Source: Golubevia sp. BC0850 | Lineage: Eukaryota; Basidiomycota; Exobasidiomycetes; Golubeviales; Golubeviaceae | Assembly (NCBI GenBank): GCA_012976225.1 | Contig: JAAVVG010000008.1 | Location: forward strand, 496,001 to 560,000 | Length of the DNA stretch: 64,000 nucleotides | Direction: 5' to 3' | Part shown: piece by piece, positions 47,933-59,013 of the stretch | How positions within the stretch are numbered: the stretch's first letter is position 1 | Layout: every line of letters starts with the position of its first letter | Notes under the pieces: generated by a model | What the model was told of the DNA's origin: nothing | The model's input: the letters and a program-made list of their open reading frames with translations, nothing else | The model's database searches: none | Program-made: the position numbers and the translations under genes

Positions 47933-48578
47933 CTTGAAGGGAGGGGAAACTGGGAAAGGGAGGTGTGGGGGAAAGCGAGAGAAGCTCTAGAGGAACTTGG
48001 CTTGCTTTCTTTCTTCCTTGACTTTGGATGATTGTCAATTGCTCTCAGTCCTTATCCCAATCCTTTGTGCAATCTTGATTAGGGAGAGGAGAGAGAGAAC
48101 GGTTCTAAGGTCGATCCGTGCTACCGAAGACTTCCCTTTCACATTGTGGGTCCTGTATTTCACAGCGCATGACCCCTCTACATCCCTTCTTTCAAAAGGT
48201 CAAACGTGGCTTGGGAGTTGAGATGCTTCCCATCTTTCTTACCCGAATCTGACTTTCTATTTGCTTCTTTCGAATTTGGAAGCCATCTCCAAGTCTACTG
48301 GCCGAAGAAGTTGGTGACTTGGTGGCAACGAATAAAGTTCTCTCAGCACGTTCGCTCTTTGATACGCTAAATCGTCGACCAAAGGCAAGTGAGCTGCAAA
48401 TGTTTGGGAGAAGTTGAAAAGTTCGGACTCCTTTCATTTGCATCTTGCAGGAATCCTACTTCTTTGGGTAGGCTGACCAAGGTACCGCCTTCGTTAATCA
48501 GAAAGACGAAGGTATATAAAAGGTCGATGTAAAGTATGCAATCACCTCCCCTTTTCTCACGACACTCCTCTTCCAAAC
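47933..48578. promoter_or_regulatory. Divergent promoter region with TATA box
   Basis: Between the ABCD transporter and the secreted phosphatase-fold gene. TATATAAAAG lies at 48513-48522, about 60 bp before the latter's ATG. No gene seen within. Confidence 0.5.
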
Positions 48579-49325
48579 ATGGTCAACTTCAAATCTCTTT
48601 CTTCCTTCACTTTGACTTCTCTTCTAGCTGTCACTAGCGTTTCAGCTTTCCAGAACCAAATCTACTTGATCAGGCATGGTGAAAAACCATCTGACGATGA
48701 CGAAGTTGGACTAAGCTCAATGGGTTCGTATTAAGGTTCTTCACTCTTTTTCAGACCTGCCTTTGAATCCTTGAATTTTCTCACCTCTTTCTTTCATCTC
48801 CACCCTAACATGTAGGAATGCAAAGAGCTCAATGTCTAAGAAATGTCTTTGGCGCAAGCTCTGGATACAACATCAAGAAGATCTATGCTCAAACTCCAAA
48901 AGTAAGTCACTTCAGAGTGCTTATGAGTTCTTTCTTAAGACGAAGAGAGACAGCTCGAGAAGCTGACCTCTCCCTCCATACCCCCTTGTTTTCTCTTCAC
49001 TTCCCAGTCAGACGGCAAAAGAAGGAGACCTCTAGACACCGTCACTCCCCTCGCCAACGATCTCGGACTCAAAGTCGACATCTCATGCGACCGAGATGAT
49101 CCAGATTGTGTCAAAGATTCCATCGATGACTACGCCGACGCCAATCCAAAGGAAAACAGCATTCTAATCTGTTGGGAACACGACGCTCTAGGAGAGATTG
49201 GAGATGCTTTGGGTGGAAAATTCGATTACCCATCAAGTCATTTCAATTACATCTATGAAATCGTAGACAAAGATTTGACCAAGAACTCTCCTTACTCGGA
49301 GAACTGTCCTGGTTTGGACAACTAA
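48579..49325 (+). CDS. Secreted phosphoglycerate-mutase-like (histidine-phosphatase fold) protein
   Basis: Three exons. A signal peptide (MVNFKSLSSFTLTSLLAVTSVSA) is followed by IYLIRHGEKP, the RHG motif with the phosphorylated histidine. A second conserved histidine appears in ILICWEHDALGEIG. The N-terminal helix GMQRAQCLRNVF and the RRPLDTVTPLA segment fit the histidine-phosphatase fold. Four cysteines (two in SCDRDDPDC) fit disulphides in a secreted protein. The family includes phosphatases, mutases and inactive members; both histidines are present, so activity is possible, but substrate is unknown. The strong TATA at 48513 suggests regulated expression. Confidence 0.82.
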
Positions 49326-49471
49326 AGAAAATTTATACCTCTTGTCTTTTGTCATAGGTCACAAACATCAAAAATTCCATTTTGTTTGCAGTCAGAACTG
49401 GAAGAATGAAAGGTTGATTTACTTGATTTGATGGTGTCTTAAAACATTGTGATGGTTTCCCTCTTTCCTTT

Positions 49472-50981
49472 TTATGCTTTGAACCTCTCCCAACCTCCAT
49501 CTTCCTCACTCCAAACATCCAAACAATCTTTGGTATCCTTCATAATCGCCTCTTCATCAAAAGCCACCCCTGCTTTCCACCCGAAATCTCTTTCAGCTCT
49601 AGTAGCAGTGGCCTTACAATTAGTCCTACAAGGCCAAGCAGGTGCAACCTTCTCTTCTTGAATTCTTTTCTCCTTCTCTTCTTCTGAAACACCATTCCCA
49701 GAAGCTCTATCTTCATCTTCAATCCTAACTCCCTTTTGTGAAGGATCGAAATAAGGAACTGGAACTGATTTTGGCTCAGATTGAGAAGCATTTAAAACCT
49801 TTGAGGCTAGAAGTTGTTTACCGATTTGAGTTGACATGTGTTTGAAATCGACATGAAGAGGATGAGTTGCTAGGTAGAAAGTCGACCAATGTTCAGATGA
49901 AGAAGGCTTCTTGGTTGAAGTCGAGAAATGCCTTTCGAGAAGGTTTCTGAGAAGAGAGATAAGGTCATCGATGTGAATCGCACACCACACATTGTCTCCT
50001 TTTCCACAGTAGACTGCTTGAGAATTGTAGATGGATTTGGAAACCTAGGTAGAGGCGGAAGATTGTGTGAGAACGACGTCAGTCAGGAGCGGATAAGATG
50101 GAAGGAAGCTATGTATGCTACCTTCTTCATTCAACGTGCTCTTCTTACCCTCTTCCTAGCTGCAAAGACCTCAAAACCCATTTAATCCATTCTCTTCGAT
50201 CCGTTCAGTCAGGATTAGCTCGAAGGCTAAACGTCAACACGACATCTTCTCGTGGCTGCTTACGTCCTACTCTCTTCCCACTCAATTCCCTCTCATGCAC
50301 TTGTATAATGTACTATAAAGCACTCACCATAGAAGGAAGTAATCCACTAACTCTCTCTCCAGGCCCGACACCTTTACCCCAAACCAAAGCCGGACAGACA
50401 ATGTCAGCCATAATCTTTCCCTCTCTTCTCTGATTCTCAATCTCCAAATCGATGAATCTATGAGCAGCTTCATCTGGAATTTCATCCAAGGCTTTCCGAT
50501 CTGAATCATCGTACTGATGTACATCTACGAATTCACCAATGGGCTTACTCTCTATAAGTTGAACTCCAGAGAGATGAATCAGGTTTCCAGGCGATGGTAG
50601 ACTTGAAGGACGAGATTGTGAGGATAAACCTGAATTGATGGCTTTCGTTAAACGTAGATCATCTGAAGTGGCTATTTGGAGGACTGTGTGAGATAGAGAA
50701 GAAAGTCTTTCTGACTCTGAGTACCACAGGTCTTTTCCATCTCTTGGAATCGGGATGACTTCGATCTTTAAGGATTTGTCTGAAAGATGTTGTTGACAGT
50801 AGGTGCGGATTGTTTCCGCTTTTGAAGAAGACGAAGTTAAAATCCTTAGATAAACGTCGGTTGGTGTTGAAGGTTGAATTGGAGACTTCAACAGTGAATT
50901 AAGGTAGCAACCTCCAATGAAACCAGTCGATCCAAATAGTAAGATTGAAGATGTTGAACTTGGGAAATTGGAATCGCTCAT
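49472..50981 (-). CDS. NAD-dependent epimerase/dehydratase-like protein
   Basis: Two main exons with an intron region around 50000-50330. The first starts at ATG 50981 and holds SSILLFGSTGFIGGCYLNSLL, a GxxGxxG Rossmann loop. HTVLQIATSDDL and IHLSGVQLI are later strands; NQRREGKIMADIVCPALVWGKGVGPG is a substrate-side segment. The last exon reads WCAIHIDDLISLLRNLL and ends with ERDFGWKAGVAFDEEAI and a WERFKA tail. The fold is that of atypical extended SDRs; no clear YxxxK is seen, so catalysis is doubtful. Role unknown. Confidence 0.75.
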
Positions 50982-51111
50982 GTTCTAAATCAATGGGAAT
51001 TGGGAGTGAAAGGAAGAAGGATGAAAGAGTCAATAACTTGTTGTTAAATAGATCTTCCACCCCTCCACACGTTATCCCCAAACTCCTTCCACCGATTCTT
51101 CTTACCTCATC

Positions 51112-52870
51112 ATGGCAAAGTCCAAGTCCAAATCCAAGTCCAAATCTTCTCAAGCTGAACCCAAAAGAATTGGGAATCCAACCAATCAAAAGTTCAGAAG
51201 CTGCAACGACCTCGATCCAAACGATTCTGCACACCTCTTCATCGCTGGAAACATCTCTCATCTCCTCTGATCACTAAAGCCATCTACCAGTCCCAGTCCA
51301 CATTTTGGTGTAGGAGAAGATGAAATCGACCTAGAAGCAATCACGTAAGTTGAGTCTCAAGAGAGAGAAAGAAACTGACCATTCTATCTCCATCGTTCGC
51401 TCCCAAGTCGCACTATTGAACCCCTGGTTTCATCCCTTTTCTCTCTCCTTCCACCCCTCTTTTTGTCTTTTCCTTTCGACCTTCTCTCGCCAGCTCTCGT
51501 CTCACGACCCTCCGATCTCTCACTCTAGTCTCTCGTAACTTTCACTCGATCTTCTCTTCAATACTCATCGAAGACGTGGCTCTCCGAAGTTCTCAACTAT
51601 GCGATTTCCTATCTCTTTTAGTCTCTAAGCTAGAAACAGGTCCCAGAGTCAAGACTTCAAAATCTCTCTGCAAGAGACCTACCGAAGGAGACGTGACTTT
51701 CAACAAAAGGCCTGCCCTAAGCCTATCACAAATCGTACATCCTTCTCTACCTTCAAATCCAATTTTCCAGAACCAAAATCTTTCAACAGAAGAATCAGAG
51801 CTAGCAGAAGATTTGGCAAAAGAATTTTTCGGCATGAGTAGAACTCTAATAGTCAGTGAATGCAAAAATCTCATCCAGTTGTCTTTGAATAGTGGAATAG
51901 TTTTCCCCTTTACAATCCCCAAAACTTCAACCAATCTGTCTTCAATCTTTTCTGTAAACCTTCAACATCTAGATTTAATCCCTTTTAAACCTGAATTCAA
52001 TCCTATCAGAAGTGCAAGCCAAGTTCTTTTTCTTCTTTCATTTTTCACCGAATCTTCAAACTTCGTTTTTCGATTTAGGATTGGATTATAAAGACGCTTC
52101 GATTTTGAACTATAGCATACCTGAGCTGGTTAAGAATGGTAGAATCAAGTCAAACATCGAAAACTTAGAATTGAACATTCGATTAGAGATTGAAAAACGT
52201 TACTTCGATCCAACGATTACTATCTCCAACTTCCTTTCAACTTTCAAACAACTAGAAGATGTAACTCTAAAATTTTATGAAGGTACAATCCATGATTCTG
52301 ATGACGACTTCAAAAAGTATCCTCCAGGAGCAGAGTTACCCGCATTTGAAGCTCTACAAGGTTTAAGCTCCTCATATTCAACTCTTCAATCTCTCTCAAT
52401 CCTAGCTTCAAGTGATCAAATGATGCAAAGATCAGATTCTCAAGCTCTGGCTCGAGTTTCTCCAGCCATCAATTCTCTAAGACCTTTCACTAGTCTAAAG
52501 AACTTAAGAACAGACGGAACTTTAGTCTTTCAATGCATCATGGCCGGCTCTCCTTCCACTCCTATTTTGCCTCCTGCATTAGAAACAATGGAATCGGCCT
52601 GTAATTGGGAAGTTTCGAAAGTTTAAAGTTTCGGGTGAATTTAGACCTTTGGAGATGATCTTGTTTCAAGTGTTGAGCAATAGTAAATCACCAAAGAGCT
52701 TGGAAAAGGGTAGGTCTCTAAAAGCTCCGGAGCTTCACTATAACCGTTTGGGGAATATCAGTGTTGAAGATTTTGACATGAGAGAGTTTGCGACCACAAG
52801 ATTTATGCTGAAGAATTGTGTAAAGGGGAAGGTTGAGTTGGAGTTTATCAAGGGGGATTGGTATGCCTAA
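51112..52870 (+). pseudogene. Damaged F-box/LRR-type gene
   Basis: An exon chain 51112-51344, 51494-52011 and 52079 onwards reads as one protein through two GT..AG introns, but is interrupted twice. Exon 1 (MAKSKSKSKSKSSQ... KFRSCNDLDPN) has an in-frame TGA at 51268-51270, after which the frame continues (SPHFGVGEDEIDLEAIT). Exon 2 starts SRLTTLRSLTLVSRNFHSIFSSIL, typical after an F-box, followed by LRR-like segments (LQHLDLIPF, LEDVTLKFYE). A tandem duplication of AAAGTTT at 52618-52631 shifts the frame and gives a TAA at 52624; with one copy, the frame runs on (VSGEFRPLEMILF) to a stop at 52870. This fits a decayed F-box family member, or an allele with a late truncation. Sequence error is possible. 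Confidence 0.5.
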
Positions 52871-53223
52871 AGGTTTTCTATGAAGCAGTCACTAGTTGGA
52901 AAATCAAATTCAAGGGCTCTAAACCACTTGTGTTGTCTGATTGTAATTGAACAAAAGCTGAACATGCACCCCCTGGAAAAGACGTTCATTTGGAGAGGGC
53001 TCCGCGAGTGGATTTTTGACAAATAGGACCACTTCTGAAGTTCTTCTTTGGGATTGAGCTATTTTTTTCCAGCTCAAAATCTCCAAGATCCAGAGTTCCA
53101 ACAAAAAGAACGATGCGTGCTCGACGGCCCGACCACCTTCGCTCAAACTCCACTCGAACCTCTCTTCTCCAACTTCAACCTCGTTCCCTCTTCTTCTTCT
53201 TACTGTTGCATCTGTTTGACTCA
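52871..53223. other. Intergenic region
   Basis: 3' flank of the damaged gene and promoter of the RabGAP. No gene, TATA box or RNA seen. Confidence 0.4.
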
Positions 53224-56200
53224 ATGTCAACGATAGCTCATTCACTTCGAGATTATCGATCTCCAACTCGATCTCAGCTTTTCTCAACTTCTTTCTCTCT
53301 TCCAGTAAACGAATCACCTCTCGACTCTTTACCTGCAGTCTTATCACTCTCTTCTCCTTCAGTCTCAGCTCAAGAACAAGAAGAAGGTGTTTATGCTGGA
53401 AGATTAACTCTGACTCAATCATTCTTATGCTTCTCTTCAATAGACAATAGAAGTTGTAGGTTATCTTTACCTCTTTATTCAGTCAGGAGGGTAGAGAGAT
53501 TGAACGCTAAGAATGGCGTCTTCGCTTTGGCTGTAGTCGTTTGGCATGGTTTGAAGATTGTGAGTATCTGATGGAACACTTGGGAGCGAGCAGGATCCAA
53601 AGGGGTAGCAGAAGGATTCATAGGATTGGGAGGGCGAAGCTGTAGATAGATGCAGCATCCTTTGTCCACTTCCCATGTGGGTTCAGTGTCTTGCAAAGGA
53701 AATGAAGGTTACTTTATTGAGATCCATTCTTTGACTACGACTCTACAAACTGTGATCAGGTTGCCCAAGCCTTACAAGCTCTGACCTCTATCTCCATAAC
53801 CGATCTCACCAACTTCCCCAGATCCTCCAACTCAACTCCCTGCGACCTCAATGTGAATCATTCTGTTCGTCCCTCAGAGATGCCTTAAGAGCTCAATTGA
53901 CAAACATGAAGACTTTGAAACCTTTCGTTTCTACCTGCTATTCAGAGGTGCTTCTAGGTGAAACTTCCTTATCTTCAGTTCCCAAAGCCAAGGAGGAGAA
54001 TAGTTCCGAGAAGGAAGGAGAGGCTTCGAAAGAAGACAAAGGAAAGGGAAAAGAGAAGGAAGTTGAAGGAAATGAAGGTGAAGGAGACGAAGGATTACCA
54101 CCGAAACCTGACTATGAAGCTGGTTTGGGTGCGAGGTTTAAATTTCCTGGAGATGCTAGGAAGTTGAGAGAGAAGAGCAAAATCAAGCTTTGGAAAGATT
54201 ATATGAAAGGTGAGAGAAAAACAAAATGTGATCTGTGCGATTCTTGAAGCTCAAGAAATCTTTTCCTGCTAATTCTTCTCCAACCACCCCACTCTTCCTG
54301 TTCTCTTTCAATTCGCCTCTTTCGCCTTTTTCGATTTCCTTCTCTTATCCTCATCAGCCCATGGTCGAAATCTCACGCTTCTTCGTTACCCTCAATTCCT
54401 CCGTCTCGTTCAAGTGGGACTGCCGAACTTACTTCGAGGGGAGATTTGGGAATTGACCTCTGGATCTATCTACAATCGATTTGCAAATAAGGGGGAATAT
54501 CAGAGAATCTTGAAAGAAAATGAAGGGAAGGTCTCAACTAGTACGGAAGAGATTGAGAAGGATTTGAATCGAAGTTTGCCTGAGTATCAAGGATTCCAGA
54601 GCGAAATCGGAATCGGGGTGAGTCAAGATTGGATGACAGGCTTGAAGAGAGTAGGCTTAGCTTACACCTTTTGTTCCTTCTTTTCTTCTTTCCATTCGTA
54701 GACACTGAGGAGAGTTTTGACAGCTTATAGTTGGAAGAATCCGGAATTGGGTTATTGTCAAGCGATGAACATCGTAGTAGCTGCTATCCTAATGTGAGTT
54801 TCGTTTCATTCGCCATGGAATAGGTAGACAGACAAATGAAGTCAAAGTCAGAGATCTTGTTCTTGAGCTGACCTATCTCTCTTCGCGTCTCGCAGTTACA
54901 TGTCAGAAGAGCAGTGCTTCTGGCTACTAGATACTCTCTGTGACAGGATGCTCCCAGGCTATTACACGTTAGTTGAGAAATCCCTCGAGAGAAAGCGTGA
55001 TTACATTTGACTTGGCTCTGGCTTTCACTGACGATTCTCGCTTCACCTTCCCTTCCTTCCCCTCTCCAGTCAATCGATGTCAGGAACGCTTCTAGATCAA
55101 AAGGTCTTCGAACATCTTGTTCAAAGGTCTCTTCCAATGATACACGAGCATTTCGTCAAGACGGACATTCAACTATCGGTAGCCTCTCTACCTTGGTTTT
55201 TATCTCTCTACATCAACTCCATGCCGATGATCTTTGCCTTCAGAATCGTAGACTGCTTCATGGCAATGGGACCGAAAGTACTCTTTCAGATCGGTCTAGC
55301 GGTTCTCAAGATCAATGGATCTGAACTATTGAAAGTCACAGACGATGGAGCTTTCATCAATCTCATCAAGAACTACTTCAAGACGCTAGAGGAATCAGCT
55401 CATCCAAATGCAACAAATCCAAGACACAGGCAAATCACAAACTTCCAAGAACTTCTAGTAGTCGCATTCAGAGAGTTCGGTGTAGTCACTGATGAGACTA
55501 TTGCAAACGAGAGAAGGAGGCATAGGACTGAGATCGTTAAAGAGATTGAGCTTTTCGCTAAAAGATCAGCTGTCAGAAACTTGAAGGATTTGGGAAGATT
55601 CTCAAAAGATCAAGCTGGTATGATTTACGATCAAGTAGTGGAAGCAATTTATAGAGCTAGACATGCTCCTGTTAATCCTAATGATCAAGATCCTGATACA
55701 AACGTCGAACTTCCTCTAATTGGTGAAGCTGCTGAGAAGGATTATAGGGAGATGAGAATTGACTTGAAGACTTTCAGGTTGTTCTTGGGTGAGATCGCTA
55801 GTTGGGCTCGTGATGAGTATGTCGTCTCGAATGGTTTGCAGGAGAGAATCGAGAGGAAAGTTCCGGAACATGAGACTGTCAAGAGAATCTTCAATCATTG
55901 GGATAGAGAGAACAGAGGTACTTTAGGACTTCAGGTGAGTCATTCAAGGTCTAGAAGACGATGTGGTTCAGGCGTGTCTGACCTAGTTGTCCCTCTCTCT
56001 CTCCCCCCCTTCCTTCTAGGACATCATCTCTGGCTTGGACAAGATCATGTTTGCAGACGATGTCATGGAAGCTATTCAGTGGTTCTTCGAGCTACATTCT
56101 CAGGGTAGAGATTCTTTGACGAAGGAAGAAGTTCTCAGGCTGAGTGAAAGCTTACTTTTCTGTGATTGTCTTTTGAGTCGACACACCCCTTCGACCTACA

Positions 56201-56382
56201 AGTACTCACTTTTCCCCTGTTTCTGTTACTCTCTCGCAGTCTTCCGAAATGAACCAGAAGATGGATACCTCGGAGCTGTTTCGGAGCTAATTGGTCAATC
56301 ATTCCTTCACGGAGGAGAGGGAGGAGCAAGTCAGGCTGCTGCTGCTCCTGCAGCTGCCCCCTCCGAAAAGGCTCAAGCATGA
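53224..56382 (+). CDS. GRAM-TBC Rab GTPase-activating protein (Gyp2/TBC1D8-9-like)
   Basis: At least nine exons. The N-terminus contains a GRAM-type domain ([29 protein letters not shown]-like). A charged Lys/Glu linker ([19 protein letters not shown]) follows. The TBC domain shows [32 protein letters not shown] with the catalytic arginine (IxxDxxR), and [12 protein letters not shown] with the catalytic glutamine (YCQ). The rest, [14 protein letters not shown] through [14 protein letters not shown], completes it. A C-terminal EF-hand-like region ([27 protein letters not shown]) fits the Gyp2/TBC1D9 layout. It speeds GTP hydrolysis on Rab GTPases in vesicle traffic. The Rab partner is unknown. 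The ATG was chosen after a CT-rich leader. Confidence 0.9.
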
Positions 56383-56770
56383 GGAGAATTTCTGAGATTT
56401 CCTGTAAATCTGAGTACTTGCTGCTTTTCTTTCCTGTACAAAGCTCTCATTCATTCGTAAATAGCATTCAAGTTGATCACGAGACTTTTAGACTGACGCC
56501 TCCAGCCTACAGTAAATCAACCTTGACCGCTTTTCCCCTGCTATCGAATCAATCTTACCAGCCAAATGAATTAGAATTGCTGCATACTTGAAGCGCTGAA
56601 GCGTGGAGAAAGAGAGAAGGTTCTATTTCAGTGTTCCTGCACTCATCTCGACCTGGACGCCACACTCCTGCCTTGTCTTCCTGCCTAACGACCTCATCAA
56701 CCATAAAAAGAGGAGAAATTTTCAACGAAGCCTTCTTGAACACAAAAACAAACATCTTCAACTACAAAAC

Positions 56771-57999
56771 ATGGTCTCTTCTTCATCAATCTTCGTTTCA
56801 ACTGCTGCGCTAGCCGCAGCCGTCGCACTTTCCTCCAACGCCGCTCCTCTTCAAAAGAGAGCATCTGCTAAGAGAGGAGTTGCTTGGAATTTTGCAGAGA
56901 CTGTGAATGCAGATATCTTCTCTCAAGGATCTTCATGGACATACAGGTGAGTTTAGAATCTGGGAGCTTCAAGGAATAGAAGGGAGAGAGAGGACAAAAG
57001 TGGCACCCTGCAAACAGCTTCTCTCGCCTTCTTCAGAGTGTATGGAGCCAGCAGTAATTTTACTGTAAGAAGTAAATTTACTGATCTACCTTCTCTCCAT
57101 TTTCTCTCGTCACTCCCTACACCCTTCTTCGCAAACGATAGTTACGAGCACTTCCAGCCAGGAGGAGCTGTAGGCAATGGAATGGAATTTGTCATCATGC
57201 AACGAACTGCCGGTGACACTGGAGACAGTGCGATCTCCAAACTCGCTGCTGACGCTGCTGGCTCATCATGGGTTATGGGGTTCAACGAGGGAGACAATCC
57301 AGCTGATGATGGGTCTAATCTGACTCCACAGGCCGCCGCTGGTCTCTGGAAGCAGTATTTCAATCCACTCGGAGCCCAAGGAAAGAAGCTTGTCGCTCCT
57401 TCCATCACATCCAGTACGGAAGCCGGCAAAGGTTTCGACTGGCTAGATCAGTTCATGAGTGCCTGCGACGGATGCCAAATCGATGCTTTGGCATACCATC
57501 CATACGCTCCAGACGCTGCAACTATCAACGGTCTGATCGACTCAGGTGAGTGTGAACCTAGAGCACAAAGGAGCGTTTCCAGCTTGCAGGAGTTCGCAAG
57601 TTGAAACCCGCCAGTAATCAATGGCTCACTTCCATCCTCTCCTGTATTCTACCTCAACAGCTGTCTCTAACTTTGGTAGTAAATATCCAGGAAAAGAAAT
57701 TTGGATCACCGAATTCGGTAGGGACATCAACAACGTAGGTCAGCCTGGAGGTGCCCAAATGTTGACGGATGTGATCAACAAGTTGGAGTCTACGCCTCAA
57801 GTTTCAAGATATGGTGAGTTGCGGATTGATCTAGTCTCATATTGGAAAAAGGTCGAGAATTCTAAAGAGTAACCCACTCCTTTCTAATTTCACAGCTTAC
57901 ATCGCCAAGATCTACGGAAGTTTCGAACCAGAGAGAGATTTACAGACAGATGAGGGATCAACTTCTATGACTTCTCTTGGCCAAATCTACAACCAATAA
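56771..57999 (+). CDS. Secreted GH128-like glycoside hydrolase (Asl1 family)
   Basis: A signal peptide (MVSSSSIFVSTAALAAAVALSSNAA cut short before PLQKR) is followed by AKRGVAWNFAETVN. WVMGFNEGDN holds the acid/base glutamate and WITEFG the nucleophile, as in GH128 beta-1,3-glucanases. CDGCQIDALAYHPYAPD and SRYAYIAKIYGSFE are shared fold landmarks. The tail ends TSLGQIYNQ. The enzyme probably acts on beta-1,3-glucan in the cell wall. A TATA-like CCATAAAAAG is at 56701-56710. Several introns; the LQKR pair after the signal may be a Kex2 site. Confidence 0.88.
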
Positions 58000-59013
58000 A
58001 TGTACTTCAATTGTCTCTTGCTGTACCTCGAATCCTTCGAAACGAAATCGATGTGTTGATTTATTTGTGCAAAGCTGGCTTCTTCGGGTGATGGTAGTCT
58101 TGCGAAAAGCTCAAGCTGCAGATGACAAAGCGAATAGAATTTGGACTATAGTCGTCCTAGCAATTCTTTCAGAGTTTCCATCTCGATGATTAAACCTCTG
58201 TCCATGACCATTTAATTCGTAGTTGGCAATCGTTCGGAGACCTGATTGGGGAAGAAGAAGAGGGGAAGTGGCGAAGAGGACCCATGAAGGGCCAGAAGAG
58301 TCGATCAGTCCAACTTTTTCACTTTCTCAAAATTAGAAGCTCCAAAGTGACTTTTTGAAAATTCTGGGAAAAGGACTTGACGTATCTACGATCAGATCCG
58401 TGACATACAATTGACTTTTCGTCGTACTTTCGTACACTTTTGACGTATTTCTGACATATCTGACTTACGTTCAACGTTCAACTTTACTGAGATTTCATCT
58501 CTAAAGCTGTGTTCTTGAGAATCTCAGGAGAAACTCCGCACGGAAGGAAAAAGGAGAATTAGATTTGCAAAGAGAGAAGAGAATGAAATATGGGAGGCGC
58601 CTCTGAGATTGAAGGCCACCTTTGACCTGAAGATTCTTCTTTCTTGATCCCAGAAACTTGCTCCTCATTAGATGTGGCTGAATAGAATCTTCTGACTTAG
58701 AGCCGATCATCTGAGTTGAAAGCAAGGGAGGCAAGGGGTCAGAGGAGAGTAAGAACGACGTCAGGATGTAATGCAATGCTATTTAGGTTCACTGAGCTTG
58801 GAAGGCATTTCTTCTGTAGACTTCTAATCCAATCCAGTCTATCCAAATCATCCTGAGGTTTCCTCAGTTGAAGAAAAGGATGACGTCAATAGTAAGGGTC
58901 TGTTTACTGTTGGCTGTGCTACAATAATACCAACCCCTAAACAGTACAAGACCCATCTCTCTCACAGCATCAACGCAACAACATCTCACAATCTATTCAA
59001 TTCCTCTATTAGA
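58000..59013. other. Intergenic region with a TGACRTAY cluster
   Basis: No supported gene. Four TGACRTAY sites lie at 58378-58385, 58401-58408, 58441-58448 and 58452-58459; the first and third are TGACGTAT. They resemble half-sites for bZIP factors. They lie about 600 bp before the ATG at 59014. Confidence 0.45.
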
